From NCBI RefSeq assembly GCF_036924745.1, contig NZ_JAZHSD010000001.1, positions 496,001-560,000 of the forward strand: a stretch of 64,000 bases of DNA, written 5' to 3'. Position 1 is the stretch's first letter. Each line of letters opens with the position of its first letter. The DNA is from Bradyrhizobium sp. AZCC 1693. Its GTDB lineage: Bacteria > Pseudomonadota > Alphaproteobacteria > Rhizobiales > Xanthobacteraceae. This document shows positions 33,158 through 44,748 of the stretch, one piece after another. The position numbers and the translations under genes are program-made. The notes under the pieces are model-generated. The model was not told the origin of the DNA, made no database searches, and saw only the letters and a list, made by a program, of their open reading frames with translations.

Positions 33158-33847
33158 ATGGCAAAAGACACCACCGGACGGCTGCACGTCACGGTCAAGA
33201 GCGGTGGCAAGCGCAAGCTGTCGTCAAAACTCTGGCTGGAGCGGCAGCTCAATGATCCCTATGTGGCGCAAGCCAAGCGGGATGGCTATCGCTCGCGCGC
33301 GGCCTACAAGCTGATCGAGATCGACGACAAGCATCATTTCCTCAAGCATGGCATCGCGGTGGTCGATCTCGGCGCTGCCCCCGGTGGCTGGAGCCAGATC
33401 GCGGCCAAACGCGTCGGTGCAGTCAACGGCAAGGGCAGGGTGGTCGCGATCGATCTCCTGGAGATGCCGGAGATCCCCGGCGTCGATTTCGCGCAGCTCG
33501 ACTTTCTTAGCCAGGACGCGCCCGAAAAGCTGATCGCGATGATGGGCGGGCGGGCCGACGTCGTGATGTCCGACATGGCGGCGAATACCACCGGCCATCG
33601 CAAGACCGATCAGCTGCGCATCATCGGCCTCGTCGAAAGCGCGGCAGCCTTTGCCGCCGACGTGCTCAATCCCGGCGGAACATTTCTGGCAAAAGTCTTT
33701 CAGAGCGGCGCCGATGCCGAGCTGGTGGCGCAATTGAAGCGCGATTTCGCCAGCGTGCGCCACGTCAAGCCGGCCTCGAGCCGGCAGGATTCGTCAGAGC
33801 GCTATGTGCTGGCGATGGGATTTCGCGGGCATCGCGAACAGCCTTGA
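33158..33847 (+). CDS. rlmE: 23S rRNA (uridine-2'-O)-methyltransferase RlmE
   Basis: A 229-aa FtsJ/RrmJ-type SAM-dependent methyltransferase that methylates the 2'-O of U2552 in the 23S A-loop. The catalytic K-D-K-E tetrad can be traced: Lys in [16 protein letters not shown], Asp in [17 protein letters not shown], Lys in [12 protein letters not shown] and Glu in [19 protein letters not shown] binds at [21 protein letters not shown] basic N-terminal extension ([20 protein letters not shown]) is typical of alphaproteobacterial members. It would normally follow ppx. Confidence 0.95.
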   Translation: MAKDTTGRLHVTVKSGGKRKLSSKLWLERQLNDPYVAQAKRDGYRSRAAYKLIEIDDKHHFLKHGIAVVDLGAAPGGWSQIAAKRVGAVNGKGRVVAIDLLEMPEIPGVDFAQLDFLSQDAPEKLIAMMGGRADVVMSDMAANTTGHRKTDQLRIIGLVESAAAFAADVLNPGGTFLAKVFQSGADAELVAQLKRDFASVRHVKPASSRQDSSERYVLAMGFRGHREQP

Positions 33848-34061
33848 GCGCAACCTTTACGGTGCGATGACTGGACCGCGTCTCCAGCGGTTGCAGTACG
33901 AGGCGGAAGCGGGCGCTAGGTCTTGTGCGAATCCCCTGGAACTTTCCTCCCGTAAGGCGTATTTCATTAGCCAGGCGTGGTTTGTTATCCGCATGCAGCC
34001 CTGGCGCCACCGGGAATTCTGCAGCGAGCCGCGCCTCCGTCTGGGAAGGAGTATTCCCGTG

Positions 34062-34880
34062 ATGGAGCAGAGGACCAGGGTTGGTAATCGACTGTTAGCT
34101 GCGTTGCCGCCAGCAGACCTCGATTTGCTTGTGCGTCATTTCCGGCTGATTGAGCTTGAACGGGACGCCGTGCTGGTGCGGTCGGGCGATCCAATAGAGC
34201 GGATCCATTTCCCCCTAAGCGGCTTGATCGCCTTCATCATGGATATGCCGAGCGGACAAACGGTTGCGACCGCCGTCGTCGGCAATGAGGCAGCCGTGGG
34301 CCTCCTGACGACTCTGGAGTTTTCCCGCTCTCCGATGACGGCGGTGGTGCGGGTGGCCGGGCTCGCACTGCAAATTTCGCCAACACGATTTCATGCCGCG
34401 CTCGGCCGTAGCAGAGCCTTGAACGGCGCGGTTCAGACCCTCAACAGGGCACTGATGGCGCAATTCCAGCACGTCGCGGCCTGCAATGCGCTGCACTCGG
34501 TCGAGGCGCGTCTGGCGAGGTGGTTGCTGCAGGTGCACGATCGGGCTGACGGGGACGTCCTGCCGCTGACCCAGGAGACGCTTGCGGAATTTCTCGGCGT
34601 GCGGCGGACGACGGTGACGCAGGTCATTTCCAAGCTTCGCGAGTCCGGCGCAATCCGATCCAATGCGCGGAGCTCGATCGAGATTGACAGGCCGCGGCTC
34701 GAAGCGGCGGCATGCGAATGCTACCAGCTCATGCGCCGTAGAATTGATCGTATCGTCCTGACGGAGGAGATGAAGCCGCCACCGCAGGGGGATGAAATCC
34801 CCCTGTTTGCCAACGCGGGCGAAGTGCGGCGGCGCACACCGACACAGGGAGGGACCGGCCAACGGCCACGGGGCCATTGA
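34062..34880 (+). CDS. Crp/Fnr family transcriptional regulator
   Basis: A 272-aa regulator with an N-terminal cyclic-nucleotide-binding-like barrel (RLIELERDAVLVRSGDPIER, then FPLSGLIAFIMDMPSGQTVA) and a C-terminal winged HTH (LTQETLAEFLGVRRTTVTQV). It lacks the four Cys of Fnr and the canonical cAMP-contact residues, so its signal is unknown. GGAAGGAG lies about 11 bp before ATG 34062. The C-terminal 40 residues (Pro/Arg/Gly-rich) extend past the HTH. Its position between rlmE and a second phasin gene suggests a stress or storage-related role, by inference. Confidence 0.9.
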   Translation: MEQRTRVGNRLLAALPPADLDLLVRHFRLIELERDAVLVRSGDPIERIHFPLSGLIAFIMDMPSGQTVATAVVGNEAAVGLLTTLEFSRSPMTAVVRVAGLALQISPTRFHAALGRSRALNGAVQTLNRALMAQFQHVAACNALHSVEARLARWLLQVHDRADGDVLPLTQETLAEFLGVRRTTVTQVISKLRESGAIRSNARSSIEIDRPRLEAAACECYQLMRRRIDRIVLTEEMKPPPQGDEIPLFANAGEVRRRTPTQGGTGQRPRGH

Positions 34881-34904
34881 CCGGATTGCAGCGCCTCGAC
34901 GGCT

Positions 34905-35126
34905 CTACGCCGGTTGCAGGACGAATGCGGCCTCGTGCATGCGCCATTTCTCTTCCGGCTCATGAACCCAGGCCTCCCGGGCAAACCATTCGTGATTGGC
35001 CTGGCAGATCAAACAAAAGGTGCGCGCAAAAAACACCGGGCTGCGTCGAAACCTCTCCCGGTCCGCTTTCATACCTGTCGGAATAGCGTGCCCGGTCCCG
35101 GGGCATTTGATCATGACCACGCCCAT
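34905..35126 (-). CDS. Small conserved hypothetical protein with paired cysteines
   Basis: A 73-aa protein. The N-terminal MIKCPGTGHAIPTGMKADR and central VFFARTFCLICQANHEWFAR give a single Cys and a CxxC pair with nearby His residues, a plausible zinc ribbon. I recognise the pattern (CPxTGxAIPTG, HEWFA-AWV) from small uncharacterised rhizobial proteins, but know no function. The start at ATG 35126 has CGGAGGAG upstream; an alternative ATG is at 35114. It is convergent with the Crp-type gene and stands upstream of the phasin gene on the same strand. Confidence 0.7.
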   Translation of the reverse strand: MGVVMIKCPGTGHAIPTGMKADRERFRRSPVFFARTFCLICQANHEWFAREAWVHEPEEKWRMHEAAFVLQPA

Positions 35127-35254
35127 TACTACTCCTCCGTTGCTGGATTTTTTGTGCCGACGGCAAGTTGCTTCGCCACCGGTTGGAATGCGCCCTTCTC
35201 ATGGGAGCGCTTGTTCCTGCCGATCCCGGCGGGCTGCAAAGGTTCGATTAAGAA

Positions 35255-35722
35255 CTAGGCCGCCTTCTGCAGCACGCTGGCAAAGCTCTTCTTGATCGGA
35301 TCGGCCGTCTCGGTCGCCACCTTGCGGGTGAGCTCCCAAAGCTGCCGGCTCTGCGCGGTCGCATTTTCGAAGTTCTTGGCGTGCTGTGCGGCCGAGAGCT
35401 GCAGGATTTCCGACGGCGATTTCATGCCCAGGAGGTGGATGAGAAAATCAAAGGCTGAGTTCGTATTGGCGCCGGAGAACTCGATGACTTTGGCGGCGTA
35501 ATCCGCAGCGCCTTTTACGTTGGTTGAATAGGCTTCCCGGAGGGCGTCGTTGATCGCTCCCGAGGCCATCTTCATCTTCTCGATGTTTTCTTTTGCCCTG
35601 ATCATGTTCTGCTCGGCGAGCCCATCAAAAATGCCCGGCACTGCGGGGAACGACATGGCAGAGCGCTTCTCGGCGCCGGCTTTCGGATCGGCATTCGCTT
35701 CCATCGTATTGGCTTGATTCAC
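35255..35722 (-). CDS. Phasin family protein (2)
   Basis: A 155-aa phasin_2 protein with the typical motif order FDGLAEQNMIRAKENIEKMK, then YSTNVKGAADYAAKVIEFSG, AFDFLIHLLGMKSPSEILQL and FENATAQSRQLWELTRKVAT. It would bind polyhydroxybutyrate granules. The frame begins with GTG at 35722, preceded by GAAAGGA; an in-frame ATG lies at 35704 and could be the real start. Finding two phasin genes within 4 kb around a Crp-type regulator suggests a small storage-related cluster. Confidence 0.88.
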   Translation of the reverse strand: MNQANTMEANADPKAGAEKRSAMSFPAVPGIFDGLAEQNMIRAKENIEKMKMASGAINDALREAYSTNVKGAADYAAKVIEFSGANTNSAFDFLIHLLGMKSPSEILQLSAAQHAKNFENATAQSRQLWELTRKVATETADPIKKSFASVLQKAA

Positions 35723-36083
35723 GCGTCTTCATCCTTTCAATCGAAACTGATTTCAACGGAAGAATTCCCCGTCTTGATGGGGTTCCGACACGGAACGGCT
35801 CCGCGCCGCGTCCAACCAGCTATGGCTGACAGTTGCGGATGCTTCCGTTCGCTTTCTGACTCTCGTGTCAGATTCTTTCTTGCGGAGCGCAACGTGCTGC
35901 GCGGCGAGGAACGGGGCAAATTCGGGTAGCGTTCACGAGGACGGGCAGAGCGGAAAGCGAAACCCATCGATGCCGCCCGGCAGGCCGATGGGTTTCGCTT
36001 GCGCTCTACGCATCTACCCATGCAGATCCCGGCAAAAACGCGTGCTGAAATGATGGGGGACGCCGGCTTCTCGCGCCGGCCTA
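35723..36083. other. Intergenic region with a family C-like palindrome
   Basis: 361 bp between the phasin and MFS genes with no convincing gene. It contains AGAGCGGAAAGCGAAACCCAT (35946-35966) facing ATGGGTTTCGCTTGCGCTCT (35987-36006), a relative of the CCGTAGGATGGGT repeats. The rest shows nothing I recognise. Confidence 0.6.
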
Positions 36084-37559
36084 TCAGCCCAGCCGCTGAT
36101 CCCGCGCGTCCTCGGTGCCTTCGCTGGCGGCCTTGGTCGCTGCTTTCGCGGCACCCTTGCGGCTCGAAATCTCGACCGCCTTGCGGCCGGAGATTTCGTG
36201 GCCGGCGTCGTCGGGCATCTGCCGGAAAAAATAAGCCGACGCCGCCGAAATGACCGCGACCACGAGGAACGCCGGTGGGAACACGCCGGCGTTCAGTTCG
36301 GTGACGTGTTGATAGAGCATGGTCGATTCCACCGAGAACGCGCCGACCGCGACGCCTGCGGAGATCGCCAGTTGCTGGTTGACGCTGACGAGCGTGGTGG
36401 CGCGGCTCATCTGCGCCGGCTCGACCTCGGCGTAGGCGACGGTATTGATCGCGGTGAACTGCAGCGAGCGGAAGAAGCCACCGACCACGAGGATGATGAA
36501 GATCAGCAATAGCGGTGTCGTCACCGTGAACAGGGCGCAGGCGGCGAGGAAGACCGCGCTGACGACGGCGTTGACCGTCATCATGTTGCGGAAGCCGAAG
36601 GCGCGGATGATGCGTGCGGCCAGCGTCTTCATGCCCATGGCGCCGACCGCGGAGGCGAACGTGACGAGGCCGGACTGGAACGGCGTCAGGCCAAAACCTT
36701 CCTGCATCAATAGCGGCAGCAGGAACGGCAGCGCGCCGATGCCGAGCCGGAACAGGAAGCCGCCGATGATGCTGGCGCGCATGGTGGAAAGGCGCAGCAG
36801 CGAGAAATCCAGCACCGGCGATCCGGTCCGCCTCGCGTGCATCACGTAGAGCGTCATCGAGATCGTGCCGACCGCAACGAGGCCGGCGACGACAGGCCAG
36901 GGCAACAGGCCGATGCCGGCGACCGAGAGGCCGAAGGCGATGCCGGCCAGTCCGATCCCGGCCAGCACCAGCCCATAGAGATCGAAGCGCTCGGGATCCT
37001 CGCTCTTGATCGGGTCGATATACTTCATCGCCATGAAGATGCCGAGCAGCCCGATCGGGATGTTGATCAGGAAGATCCAGTGCCAGGAGAAATAGGTGGT
37101 GATGAAGCCGCCGAGCGGCGGCCCGATCACCGGCCCGATCAGCGCCGGCACCGTCACCCAGGTCATCGCATTGACCAGCGCGCTCTTGTCGATCGAGCGC
37201 AACAGCACCAGCCGCCCGACCGGCGTCATCATCGCGCCACCCATGCCCTGCAGGATGCGGGCGATGACGAAATGGGTCACGTTCTGCGACAGCGCACACC
37301 CGATCGACCCGATCATGAACACGCCGATGGCGATCGAGAACACCATGCGCGCGCCGAAACGGTCGGCGGTCCAGCCGCTGGCCGGGATGAACACGGCGAG
37401 TGACAGCAGATAGGACGTGATCGCAAGCTTCAGCGTCAGCGGGCTGGTGCCGATGTCAGCCGCGATCGCCGGCAGCGACGTCGCGATCACCGTCGAGTCC
37501 ATGTTCTCCATGAACAGGGCAGTGGCGACGATCAGCGGGATCAGGCGTTGCTTGTCCAT
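36084..37559 (-). CDS. DHA2 family MFS drug efflux transporter (EmrB/QacA type)
   Basis: A 491-aa permease with about 14 predicted transmembrane helices, the DHA2 number. Motifs include FMENMDSTVIATSLPAIAAD in helix 1 (motif D1), GWTADRFGARMVFSIAIGVF (motif A) and RILQGMGGAMMTPVGRLVLL (motif B), followed by GPPLGGFITTYFSWHWIFLI (motif C). It would export lipophilic compounds using the proton gradient. The last 40 residues (after FRQMPDDAGHE) are charged and cytoplasmic. There is no membrane-fusion partner or regulator next to it. Confidence 0.92.
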   Translation of the reverse strand: MDKQRLIPLIVATALFMENMDSTVIATSLPAIAADIGTSPLTLKLAITSYLLSLAVFIPASGWTADRFGARMVFSIAIGVFMIGSIGCALSQNVTHFVIARILQGMGGAMMTPVGRLVLLRSIDKSALVNAMTWVTVPALIGPVIGPPLGGFITTYFSWHWIFLINIPIGLLGIFMAMKYIDPIKSEDPERFDLYGLVLAGIGLAGIAFGLSVAGIGLLPWPVVAGLVAVGTISMTLYVMHARRTGSPVLDFSLLRLSTMRASIIGGFLFRLGIGALPFLLPLLMQEGFGLTPFQSGLVTFASAVGAMGMKTLAARIIRAFGFRNMMTVNAVVSAVFLAACALFTVTTPLLLIFIILVVGGFFRSLQFTAINTVAYAEVEPAQMSRATTLVSVNQQLAISAGVAVGAFSVESTMLYQHVTELNAGVFPPAFLVVAVISAASAYFFRQMPDDAGHEISGRKAVEISSRKGAAKAATKAASEGTEDARDQRLG

Positions 37560-37698
37560 CGGGATCAGGAGATTGGAGAAAGAGGCAGGCGAGGGCGCTG
37601 TATCATCCCGCCGTCACACAGGCCATTGCGGAACGGAGCAAACCACCTAAATCCTGCGTGACGCTGGTATGCACCGCGCCAGCCGCTGGGAGGTCCGC

Positions 37699-37947
37699 AT
37701 GATCTACGTGCTTGCTGCCTTGTTGCCGCCGCTCGGGCTGCTGCTGAACGGGCAGCCGTTTTCGGCGATCTTCAACCTGGTCCTGATCGTGTTTTGCCTG
37801 GTTTTCGGGCTGATTTTCCATGTCCTGCTGCTGGTGCCCTCGGCGCATGCGCTGATCGCGGTTCACATGAAGCGGGAGGACCGCCGGCACCGCGAGGTGG
37901 TGGAGGCGATCCGCCAGCACGGCCCGCCGCCGGGCTACCGGCCCTAA
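37699..37947 (+). CDS. Small YqaE/Pmp3-like membrane protein
   Basis: An 82-aa protein with two hydrophobic helices (about residues 2-20 and 24-50) separated by a short turn. It begins MIYVLAALLPPLGLLLNGQP, which matches the LPPLxxxL pattern of Pmp3/YqaE proteolipids. The C-terminus is charged (HMKREDRRHREVVEAIRQHG). The start at 37699 has GGGAGG six bases upstream. It is divergent from the DHA2 pump and upstream of guaB; a membrane-potential or stress role is known for the family in other organisms, not shown here. Confidence 0.7.
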   Translation: MIYVLAALLPPLGLLLNGQPFSAIFNLVLIVFCLVFGLIFHVLLLVPSAHALIAVHMKREDRRHREVVEAIRQHGPPPGYRP

Positions 37948-38118
37948 AGGCTGTCGCTAACCCCTTGGGATTGCGGCTTTTCCCGAAAAGCCTGTGCATA
38001 GCTGGCAAACGCTTTGATTCGGCGTCCCGCCATGCTATCGACCACCGTCAACCCCACCGATGGGCTTCGATTCGACGGCGATGCCGATAGCATCGCCGCA
38101 GGCGGCGCTCATCCATAA

Positions 38119-39648
<1,530 letters not shown>

Positions 39649-39713
39649 TCGCACGCAGGCATCTCCGGACGATGCGAAACATCGAAGTGGTCTGATCTTC
39701 GCAAGCGTCGCGC

Positions 39714-41843
39714 TTATGCCGCGCGCACGGCTTCCAGAAACTTGCTGACCTCGAGCTTGAGGCGGCTCGAGTCGGAGGCGAGCAATTGGGCCGCGGACAG
39801 CACCTGCGACGAGGCCGATCCGGTCTCACTCGCGCCTTGCTGCACGTCGCTGATGTTGGTGGAGACTTTCTGGGTGCCGTGCGCCGCCTGCTGCACGTTT
39901 CGCGCAATCTCCTGCGTGGCTGCGCCCTGCTCCTCGACGGCAGCGGCAATCGTCGAGGAGATTTCCGACAGCTTCCCGATCGTATCTCCGATCTCCCTGA
40001 TAGCGCCGACGGACTCCTGCGTCGCTGCCTGGACGCCGATGATCTGCTGATGGATTTCGCCGGTCGCTTTCGCTGTCTGCTGCGCCAGCGCTTTCACCTC
40101 CGCGGCGACCACAGCGAAGCCGCGGCCGGCTTCGCCGGCGCGTGCGGCTTCGATGGTCGCGTTCAATGCCAGCAGATTGGTCTGGCTTGCGATCGAGTTG
40201 ATGAGCTCGACGACATCGCCGATCCGGCTTGCTGCCTGCGACAACGCGCTTACGCGTTCATTGGTGCGGCGCGCTTGCTCGACCGCGTCGCCGGCTACGC
40301 GTGCGGACTCCTGAACCTGCCGGCTGATCTCGTTGACCGAAGATGTCAGCTCTTCAGTGGCGGAAGCCACCGATTGCACATTGGTGGATGCTTCATCGGA
40401 CGCAGCCGCGACCGCCGTCGTCAGCGTCTGCGAGCGGTCCGCCGTCGTGTTCAAAGTGCTGGCGGAACCTTCAAGCTCGGTCGCTGCCGACGACACCGTG
40501 CTCACGATGTCGCCGATCACGGCCTCGAAATCGCGTGTGATGCCGTTGACGCGGCGGCCGCGCTCGAGCTGCGCTTCGGCGTTACGCGCAGCATCCTCGT
40601 CCGCGCGCTTTTTCGCAATCAGCGCATCCTTGAAGATCTGCAGCGCATTCGCCATGGTGCCGATCTCGTCCTTGCGATCGCCGTCGGGGATTGCGACGTC
40701 GAGTTCGCGGTCGGCAAGCCGCAGCGTCACTCCGGTTAGCCGCACCAGCGGGCCGATCACCTGGCGCATCACGGCGATCATGACGATGAACGAGGCCACG
40801 AGCACGACCAACAGAGCCGCAAGGGCCCAGGTCAACCGCATCTGCGCCTGTGCAATCGCAGCATCGTTGGCGTTGTGGGCAAAGGTCAGCGCGGCATCGC
40901 GCAGACCGAGCACGCTGTTCAGGACGCGACCGATCCAGGCCGGCCATTCGGCCTCGCTGATCGGGCAGGGACTGCCCTCGCGTGCGGCCGCGACGACCTG
41001 TCGAAACCGCGGCTCTGCTTCGGTCATCAGGGTCGTGCGCACTTGGTCGAAGACGCCCGCAAGCGTCGGCGCATCGCCGGTATTGTGGACTCCCTGCTCG
41101 ATTTGCTTCCAGATCAGCGCAACCTGACCGGTCAATTCGGTCACTTCGACGCGCTGGGCTGCCGACAAGGGCTGGTTGCGGGCAAAAAGGCCGAGCACGG
41201 CGGCGCGCGCACCATTGATGGCACGCATGCTCTGTGCGCTTTGCGCCAGTTCCGCCGCAGGCAGCAGATTCTCGATGTCGCTGCCGGTGCGCGACAGGTT
41301 GATCAAGCCGTCGCTCGTCGCCGTAGTGAGGGCGTCGACGACGCGCGCAAGTCCATCCACGATCGCCGTCTGGGTATTGGCGGGTCGTTGCGGCTTGGGC
41401 AGGATCACTGCCTGGCGTGCGGCACCGCGCGTTTGCTGCAGCGCCTGCTCGGCCGCTTCGATCGACTTCGTCGGCAGCTCCGCCGCGCGAACGGCCGCCT
41501 TGGCCGCGCCGATGGCGGCATTCGTGCTGGCGACGGTCTTGTCGAGCGCCGATAGCTTCTCGGGCGTGGCCGGGTCGGCCGCGGTTGCAACCACGAACCA
41601 GGCGCTGCGTTCGACGGGAATCTGGCTGTTGGCCTTCATCACCAGCTCGAAGGCGGTCAGCGAGCGCGCGGCCGCTTCCCGCTTGCGCAGATCGCCCCAT
41701 CCACCCCAGGCGACCGCCATGGCGAAGGCCACGGCCAAGAGACACGTGATCAGATTGCCCGCCAGGATCCGCCATCGCAGACTGATGCCGCCCTTTGTTC
41801 GATTCGCAGACGAAGGTTCGGGCGGTAAGGAAAGCTCTGGCAT
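39714..41843 (-). CDS. Methyl-accepting chemotaxis protein
   Basis: A 709-aa chemoreceptor. TM1 is at about residues 27-49 ([17 protein letters not shown]) and TM2 at about 336-360 ([18 protein letters not shown]). They bracket a roughly 285-residue periplasmic domain, helical by appearance, with no recognisable small-molecule motif. A HAMP domain follows ([20 protein letters not shown]), then the signalling domain. Its hairpin tip is clear ([20 protein letters not shown], then [20 protein letters not shown]). No C-terminal CheR-binding pentapeptide is present. No che genes are nearby, so it is an orphan receptor convergent with guaB. Confidence 0.93.
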   Translation of the reverse strand: MPELSLPPEPSSANRTKGGISLRWRILAGNLITCLLAVAFAMAVAWGGWGDLRKREAAARSLTAFELVMKANSQIPVERSAWFVVATAADPATPEKLSALDKTVASTNAAIGAAKAAVRAAELPTKSIEAAEQALQQTRGAARQAVILPKPQRPANTQTAIVDGLARVVDALTTATSDGLINLSRTGSDIENLLPAAELAQSAQSMRAINGARAAVLGLFARNQPLSAAQRVEVTELTGQVALIWKQIEQGVHNTGDAPTLAGVFDQVRTTLMTEAEPRFRQVVAAAREGSPCPISEAEWPAWIGRVLNSVLGLRDAALTFAHNANDAAIAQAQMRLTWALAALLVVLVASFIVMIAVMRQVIGPLVRLTGVTLRLADRELDVAIPDGDRKDEIGTMANALQIFKDALIAKKRADEDAARNAEAQLERGRRVNGITRDFEAVIGDIVSTVSSAATELEGSASTLNTTADRSQTLTTAVAAASDEASTNVQSVASATEELTSSVNEISRQVQESARVAGDAVEQARRTNERVSALSQAASRIGDVVELINSIASQTNLLALNATIEAARAGEAGRGFAVVAAEVKALAQQTAKATGEIHQQIIGVQAATQESVGAIREIGDTIGKLSEISSTIAAAVEEQGAATQEIARNVQQAAHGTQKVSTNISDVQQGASETGSASSQVLSAAQLLASDSSRLKLEVSKFLEAVRAA

Positions 41844-42329
41844 CGAATGGCCTCTTCGAGAGCGGGATGGCGAGCATACTTCGCAACTGCAACCAAACCC
41901 TTAATTGATCGTGGCTATTCATTGCCGGCACTCCAAGCAAATTGCGGGGCTGGCTCGCGGATCGCGCCGGGTTATCGGGCGCGAACGGCGCCTTGTTTCT
42001 CCATGACGACGTCGTGGCGAGATGCACTTCGCTCGTTCTGATGAATCCCACAAATTGCGGAGATCACGGGGATCAATCTTGCCGATAGTCTGGGGTGGCC
42101 AATAACGACCTCATCGATCTTCCAACGGGCGGGAGATCGGTCCATAGGAATGGTCGGCGCTCGACGTTCGCGATGCCTTGCAATTGCGCCGATTGCTTGG
42201 GGAAACATGAACCGGCTGGCCTTCATCTGGAGATGCCGGGTTCGGACCGCCCCGGAATGAGAGGCGGGTTTGCGTCGCGGCGATGCGTCGCCTAAATGAC
42301 AGCAACAACCCGGTGAGGAGAAAGCCATC
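41844..42329. other. Intergenic region without a recognisable gene
   Basis: 486 bp between the divergent chemoreceptor and oxidoreductase genes. Open frames here are short and unconvincing. It probably holds both promoters; the oxidoreductase ribosome binding site GTGAGGAG is at 42313-42320. Confidence 0.5.
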
Positions 42330-43352
42330 ATGTCCCAAGGCAAACGTATCGTTCTCGCCTCGCGCCCCGTTGGCGAGCCCAAACCCTCCGATTTTCGCCT
42401 TGAGGATTGCCCGGTCCCGACGCCCGGCGCCGGCGAAGTGCTCCTGCGCACGATCTGGCTGTCGCTCGATCCCTATATGCGCGGGCGCATGAGCGATGGG
42501 CCGTCCTACGCACAGCCGGTGCCGATCGACGGCGTGATGGAAGGCGGCACCGTCAGCGAAGTGATCGCATCGAACAATCCCGGCTTCGCCAAGGGCGACA
42601 TCGTGCTCTCGCGCGCCGGCTGGCAGACGCATGCGATTTCCGACGGCAAGGGGCTTGCGAAGATCGATCCCAGGATCGCGCCGATCTCGACCGCGGTCGG
42701 CGTGCTCGGCATGCCGGGGATGACGGCGTATACGGGCCTGCTCGACATTGGCAAGCCGCAGGCGGGCGAGACCGTCGTTGTTGCGGCGGCTTCCGGCGCG
42801 GTCGGCTCGGCGGTCGGCCAGATCGCCAAGATCAAGGGGGCGCGCGCGGTCGGCATCGCCGGCGGCAAGGACAAATGCGCCTACGTCAAGAACGAGCTCG
42901 GCTTCGATGATTGTCTCGATCACCGCGATCCCGATCTCGCGGCGAAATTGAAGGACGCCTGCCCGAAGGGCATCGACGTCTATTTCGAAAACGTCGGCGG
43001 CGCGGTGTTCGAGGCGGTGTTCCCGCTGCTCAACGCGTTTGCGCGCATGCCCGTCTGCGGCCTGATCGCGCATTACAACGATACGCAGGCAGTAGCGCCG
43101 AAATGGGCGCCGTCGCTGATGCGCGCGGTGCTGACCAAGCGGCTGACCATTCGCGGCTTCATCGTCAGTGATTTCGCCGCGCGTCACGGCGACTTCCTGC
43201 GCGACATGTCGGGCTGGGTGCGCGAGGGCAAGGTCAAGCACAAGGAGTTCATCACTGAAGGCCTCGACAGCGCGCCAGCGGCGTTCATGGGGCTTCTGAA
43301 GGGCGCGAACTTCGGCAAGCAACTGGTGCGCGTCGGGCCGGACAAGGTTTGA
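42330..43352 (+). CDS. NADP-dependent oxidoreductase of the MDR/leukotriene B4 dehydrogenase type
   Basis: A 340-aa zinc-free medium-chain dehydrogenase that would reduce the double bond of 2-alkenals or enones with NADPH (CurA/YncB-like). The N-terminal GroES-like domain contains LRTIWLSLDPYMRGRMSDGP, diagnostic of this branch. The cofactor motif is VVAAASGAVGSAVGQIAKIK, followed by GIAGGKDKCAYVKNELGFDD, and DVYFENVGGAVFEAVFPLLN is the family signature. GTGAGGAG precedes the start. It stands alone. Confidence 0.93.
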   Translation: MSQGKRIVLASRPVGEPKPSDFRLEDCPVPTPGAGEVLLRTIWLSLDPYMRGRMSDGPSYAQPVPIDGVMEGGTVSEVIASNNPGFAKGDIVLSRAGWQTHAISDGKGLAKIDPRIAPISTAVGVLGMPGMTAYTGLLDIGKPQAGETVVVAAASGAVGSAVGQIAKIKGARAVGIAGGKDKCAYVKNELGFDDCLDHRDPDLAAKLKDACPKGIDVYFENVGGAVFEAVFPLLNAFARMPVCGLIAHYNDTQAVAPKWAPSLMRAVLTKRLTIRGFIVSDFAARHGDFLRDMSGWVREGKVKHKEFITEGLDSAPAAFMGLLKGANFGKQLVRVGPDKV

Positions 43353-43466
43353 GGCCTCTGCCGAGTTGCCGGGAACACGCGAGGCGACCTCACGGTCACT
43401 TGAGACCGATGGGGGAACGTCCTTTCGCAACCATCGTTTGGCTTTGACATCCAATGGAGAAGCCAA

Positions 43467-43745
43467 ATGATGAACTGCAAGAAACTATCGCTCGGCCTGG
43501 TTGCCGCAACGATGATGCTGGCCACTCCTGCAATGGCTCAAGTGGTCTATCAGGATCCCGGCGTGACGGGCTTTAACTATCCGAACTCCGCTTACGTCAC
43601 ACGAGGCTACGGCGCCAGGACCACGGCCCCGGGCTACTATTACGGTTACCGGTTTCATCCGGCCCCGCGCGTCGGCGCCTTTGCGACAGCACCATGGGAT
43701 GACGGTTCCTACGCCTCCTATGGCCTCGTTGAACGCCAGTGGTGA
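43467..43745 (+). CDS. Small exported Tyr/Gly-rich hypothetical protein
   Basis: A 92-aa precursor with a clear signal peptide (KKLSLGLVAATMMLATPAMA, cleavage likely before QVVYQD, about residue 25). The mature part is short and rich in Tyr, Gly and Pro (GYYYGYRFHPAPRVG) with no known domain. Similar small periplasmic proteins are frequent in Bradyrhizobium. TGGAGA lies ahead of the paired ATGATG start. No function can be assigned. Confidence 0.75.
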   Translation: MMNCKKLSLGLVAATMMLATPAMAQVVYQDPGVTGFNYPNSAYVTRGYGARTTAPGYYYGYRFHPAPRVGAFATAPWDDGSYASYGLVERQW

Positions 43746-43835
43746 TGCGCTCTGACGTGTGAAGCGTGATCCGAAAATCTTTCGAGAGGGTCATGCTCAA
43801 ATCAACGCGATGGAGCGGGTGACGATTTGAAAAAG

Positions 43836-44679
43836 TCATCCGCTCCGGGATTTCCTGTCAATCAGCGAATCCAGACCAACATCGGTCTGTCCCGCCGCTC
43901 TGACGTAGCGGACTTCAAAACTGTCGGGCTGGAAGCGGTACTCCACCAGCCCGACTTCCTTGACGCCGATCAACTTCCTGCATCCGGTCCGGAATAATGA
44001 AACCGGCGGATGGCGCCCAGACATGGCGGGTGTGGCGATAGGTGAAGTCGCGGCGCTGGTGAACGTGACCGCTTGCCACCAGCCGGAGATCGACCGCCGC
44101 AAACATCTCGATCAAACTTTTGCGCCTGGGCTGCGGCACATAGCGGATCGCCGTTGCCTCTGTCTCGGGATCATCAGGCGTGTGCAGATAAAGCGGCTTG
44201 TGCAGGAACAGTGCGACCGGCCTGCCGTTCGCGCGCGCCAGCTCGGCGGCGAGCCACTCGAACTGCTCGGCCTCGCTCTCGATCCCGGTGTTCATGATCA
44301 GCGAGTTTAGCCCGACAAAGCTCCAGCCCGCCGCGTCGAAGCGCCAGCGGTCTTCGCCGATCACGGTGAGATAATTCTGCCGCTCTTTCTCGGTCGCCGG
44401 TTGCGTCGGCGCCGGATCAACGGCCGTCGGGTTGTCGCCGATGTCGTGATTGCCCGGCAAGTGCCGGCACGGCACCGGCAGCGCGTCATGCAGTTCCTTT
44501 GCAAACTTTAGCTCATCCGGGCTGGTCGGCGCGTCGAAGGCGAGATCGCCGCTATTGATCACGAGATCGGGCCGCGTCGCGTCGATGTGTTCGCTGACGC
44601 GATGAAAATTGTCGGTGAGTTTTTGCAGACGGCGGGCGAGGTGGGTATCGGAAATTTGCGTCAGGCGAAATTTGCTCAT
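43836..44679 (-). pseudogene. Metallophosphoesterase (calcineurin-like) with a frameshift near its 3' end
   Basis: The first 230 or so codons from ATG 44679 encode a calcineurin-like phosphoesterase with the metal-binding motifs QISDTHLA, NSGDLAFDA, LPGNHDIGD and SGHVHQRRD. After FIIPDRMQ the frame changes. The continuation that fits (KLIGVKEVGLVEYRF, then SFEVRYVRAAGQ) lies in another frame and ends at 43836. Removing one of the two C bases at 43977-43978 (plus strand) joins them as PDRMQ-KLIGVKEVG and gives a protein of about 280 aa. As the sequence stands, translation ends at 43915 with a foreign tail. It could be a real mutation or a sequencing error. A good ribosome binding site (GAAAGGAATGG) remains. 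Confidence 0.8.
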
Positions 44680-44748
44680 GGACCATTCCTTTCGGTACGA
44701 TCATAACCGCACCCGAAGTCGGAACGATGACGGGAATACAACGCTCGC

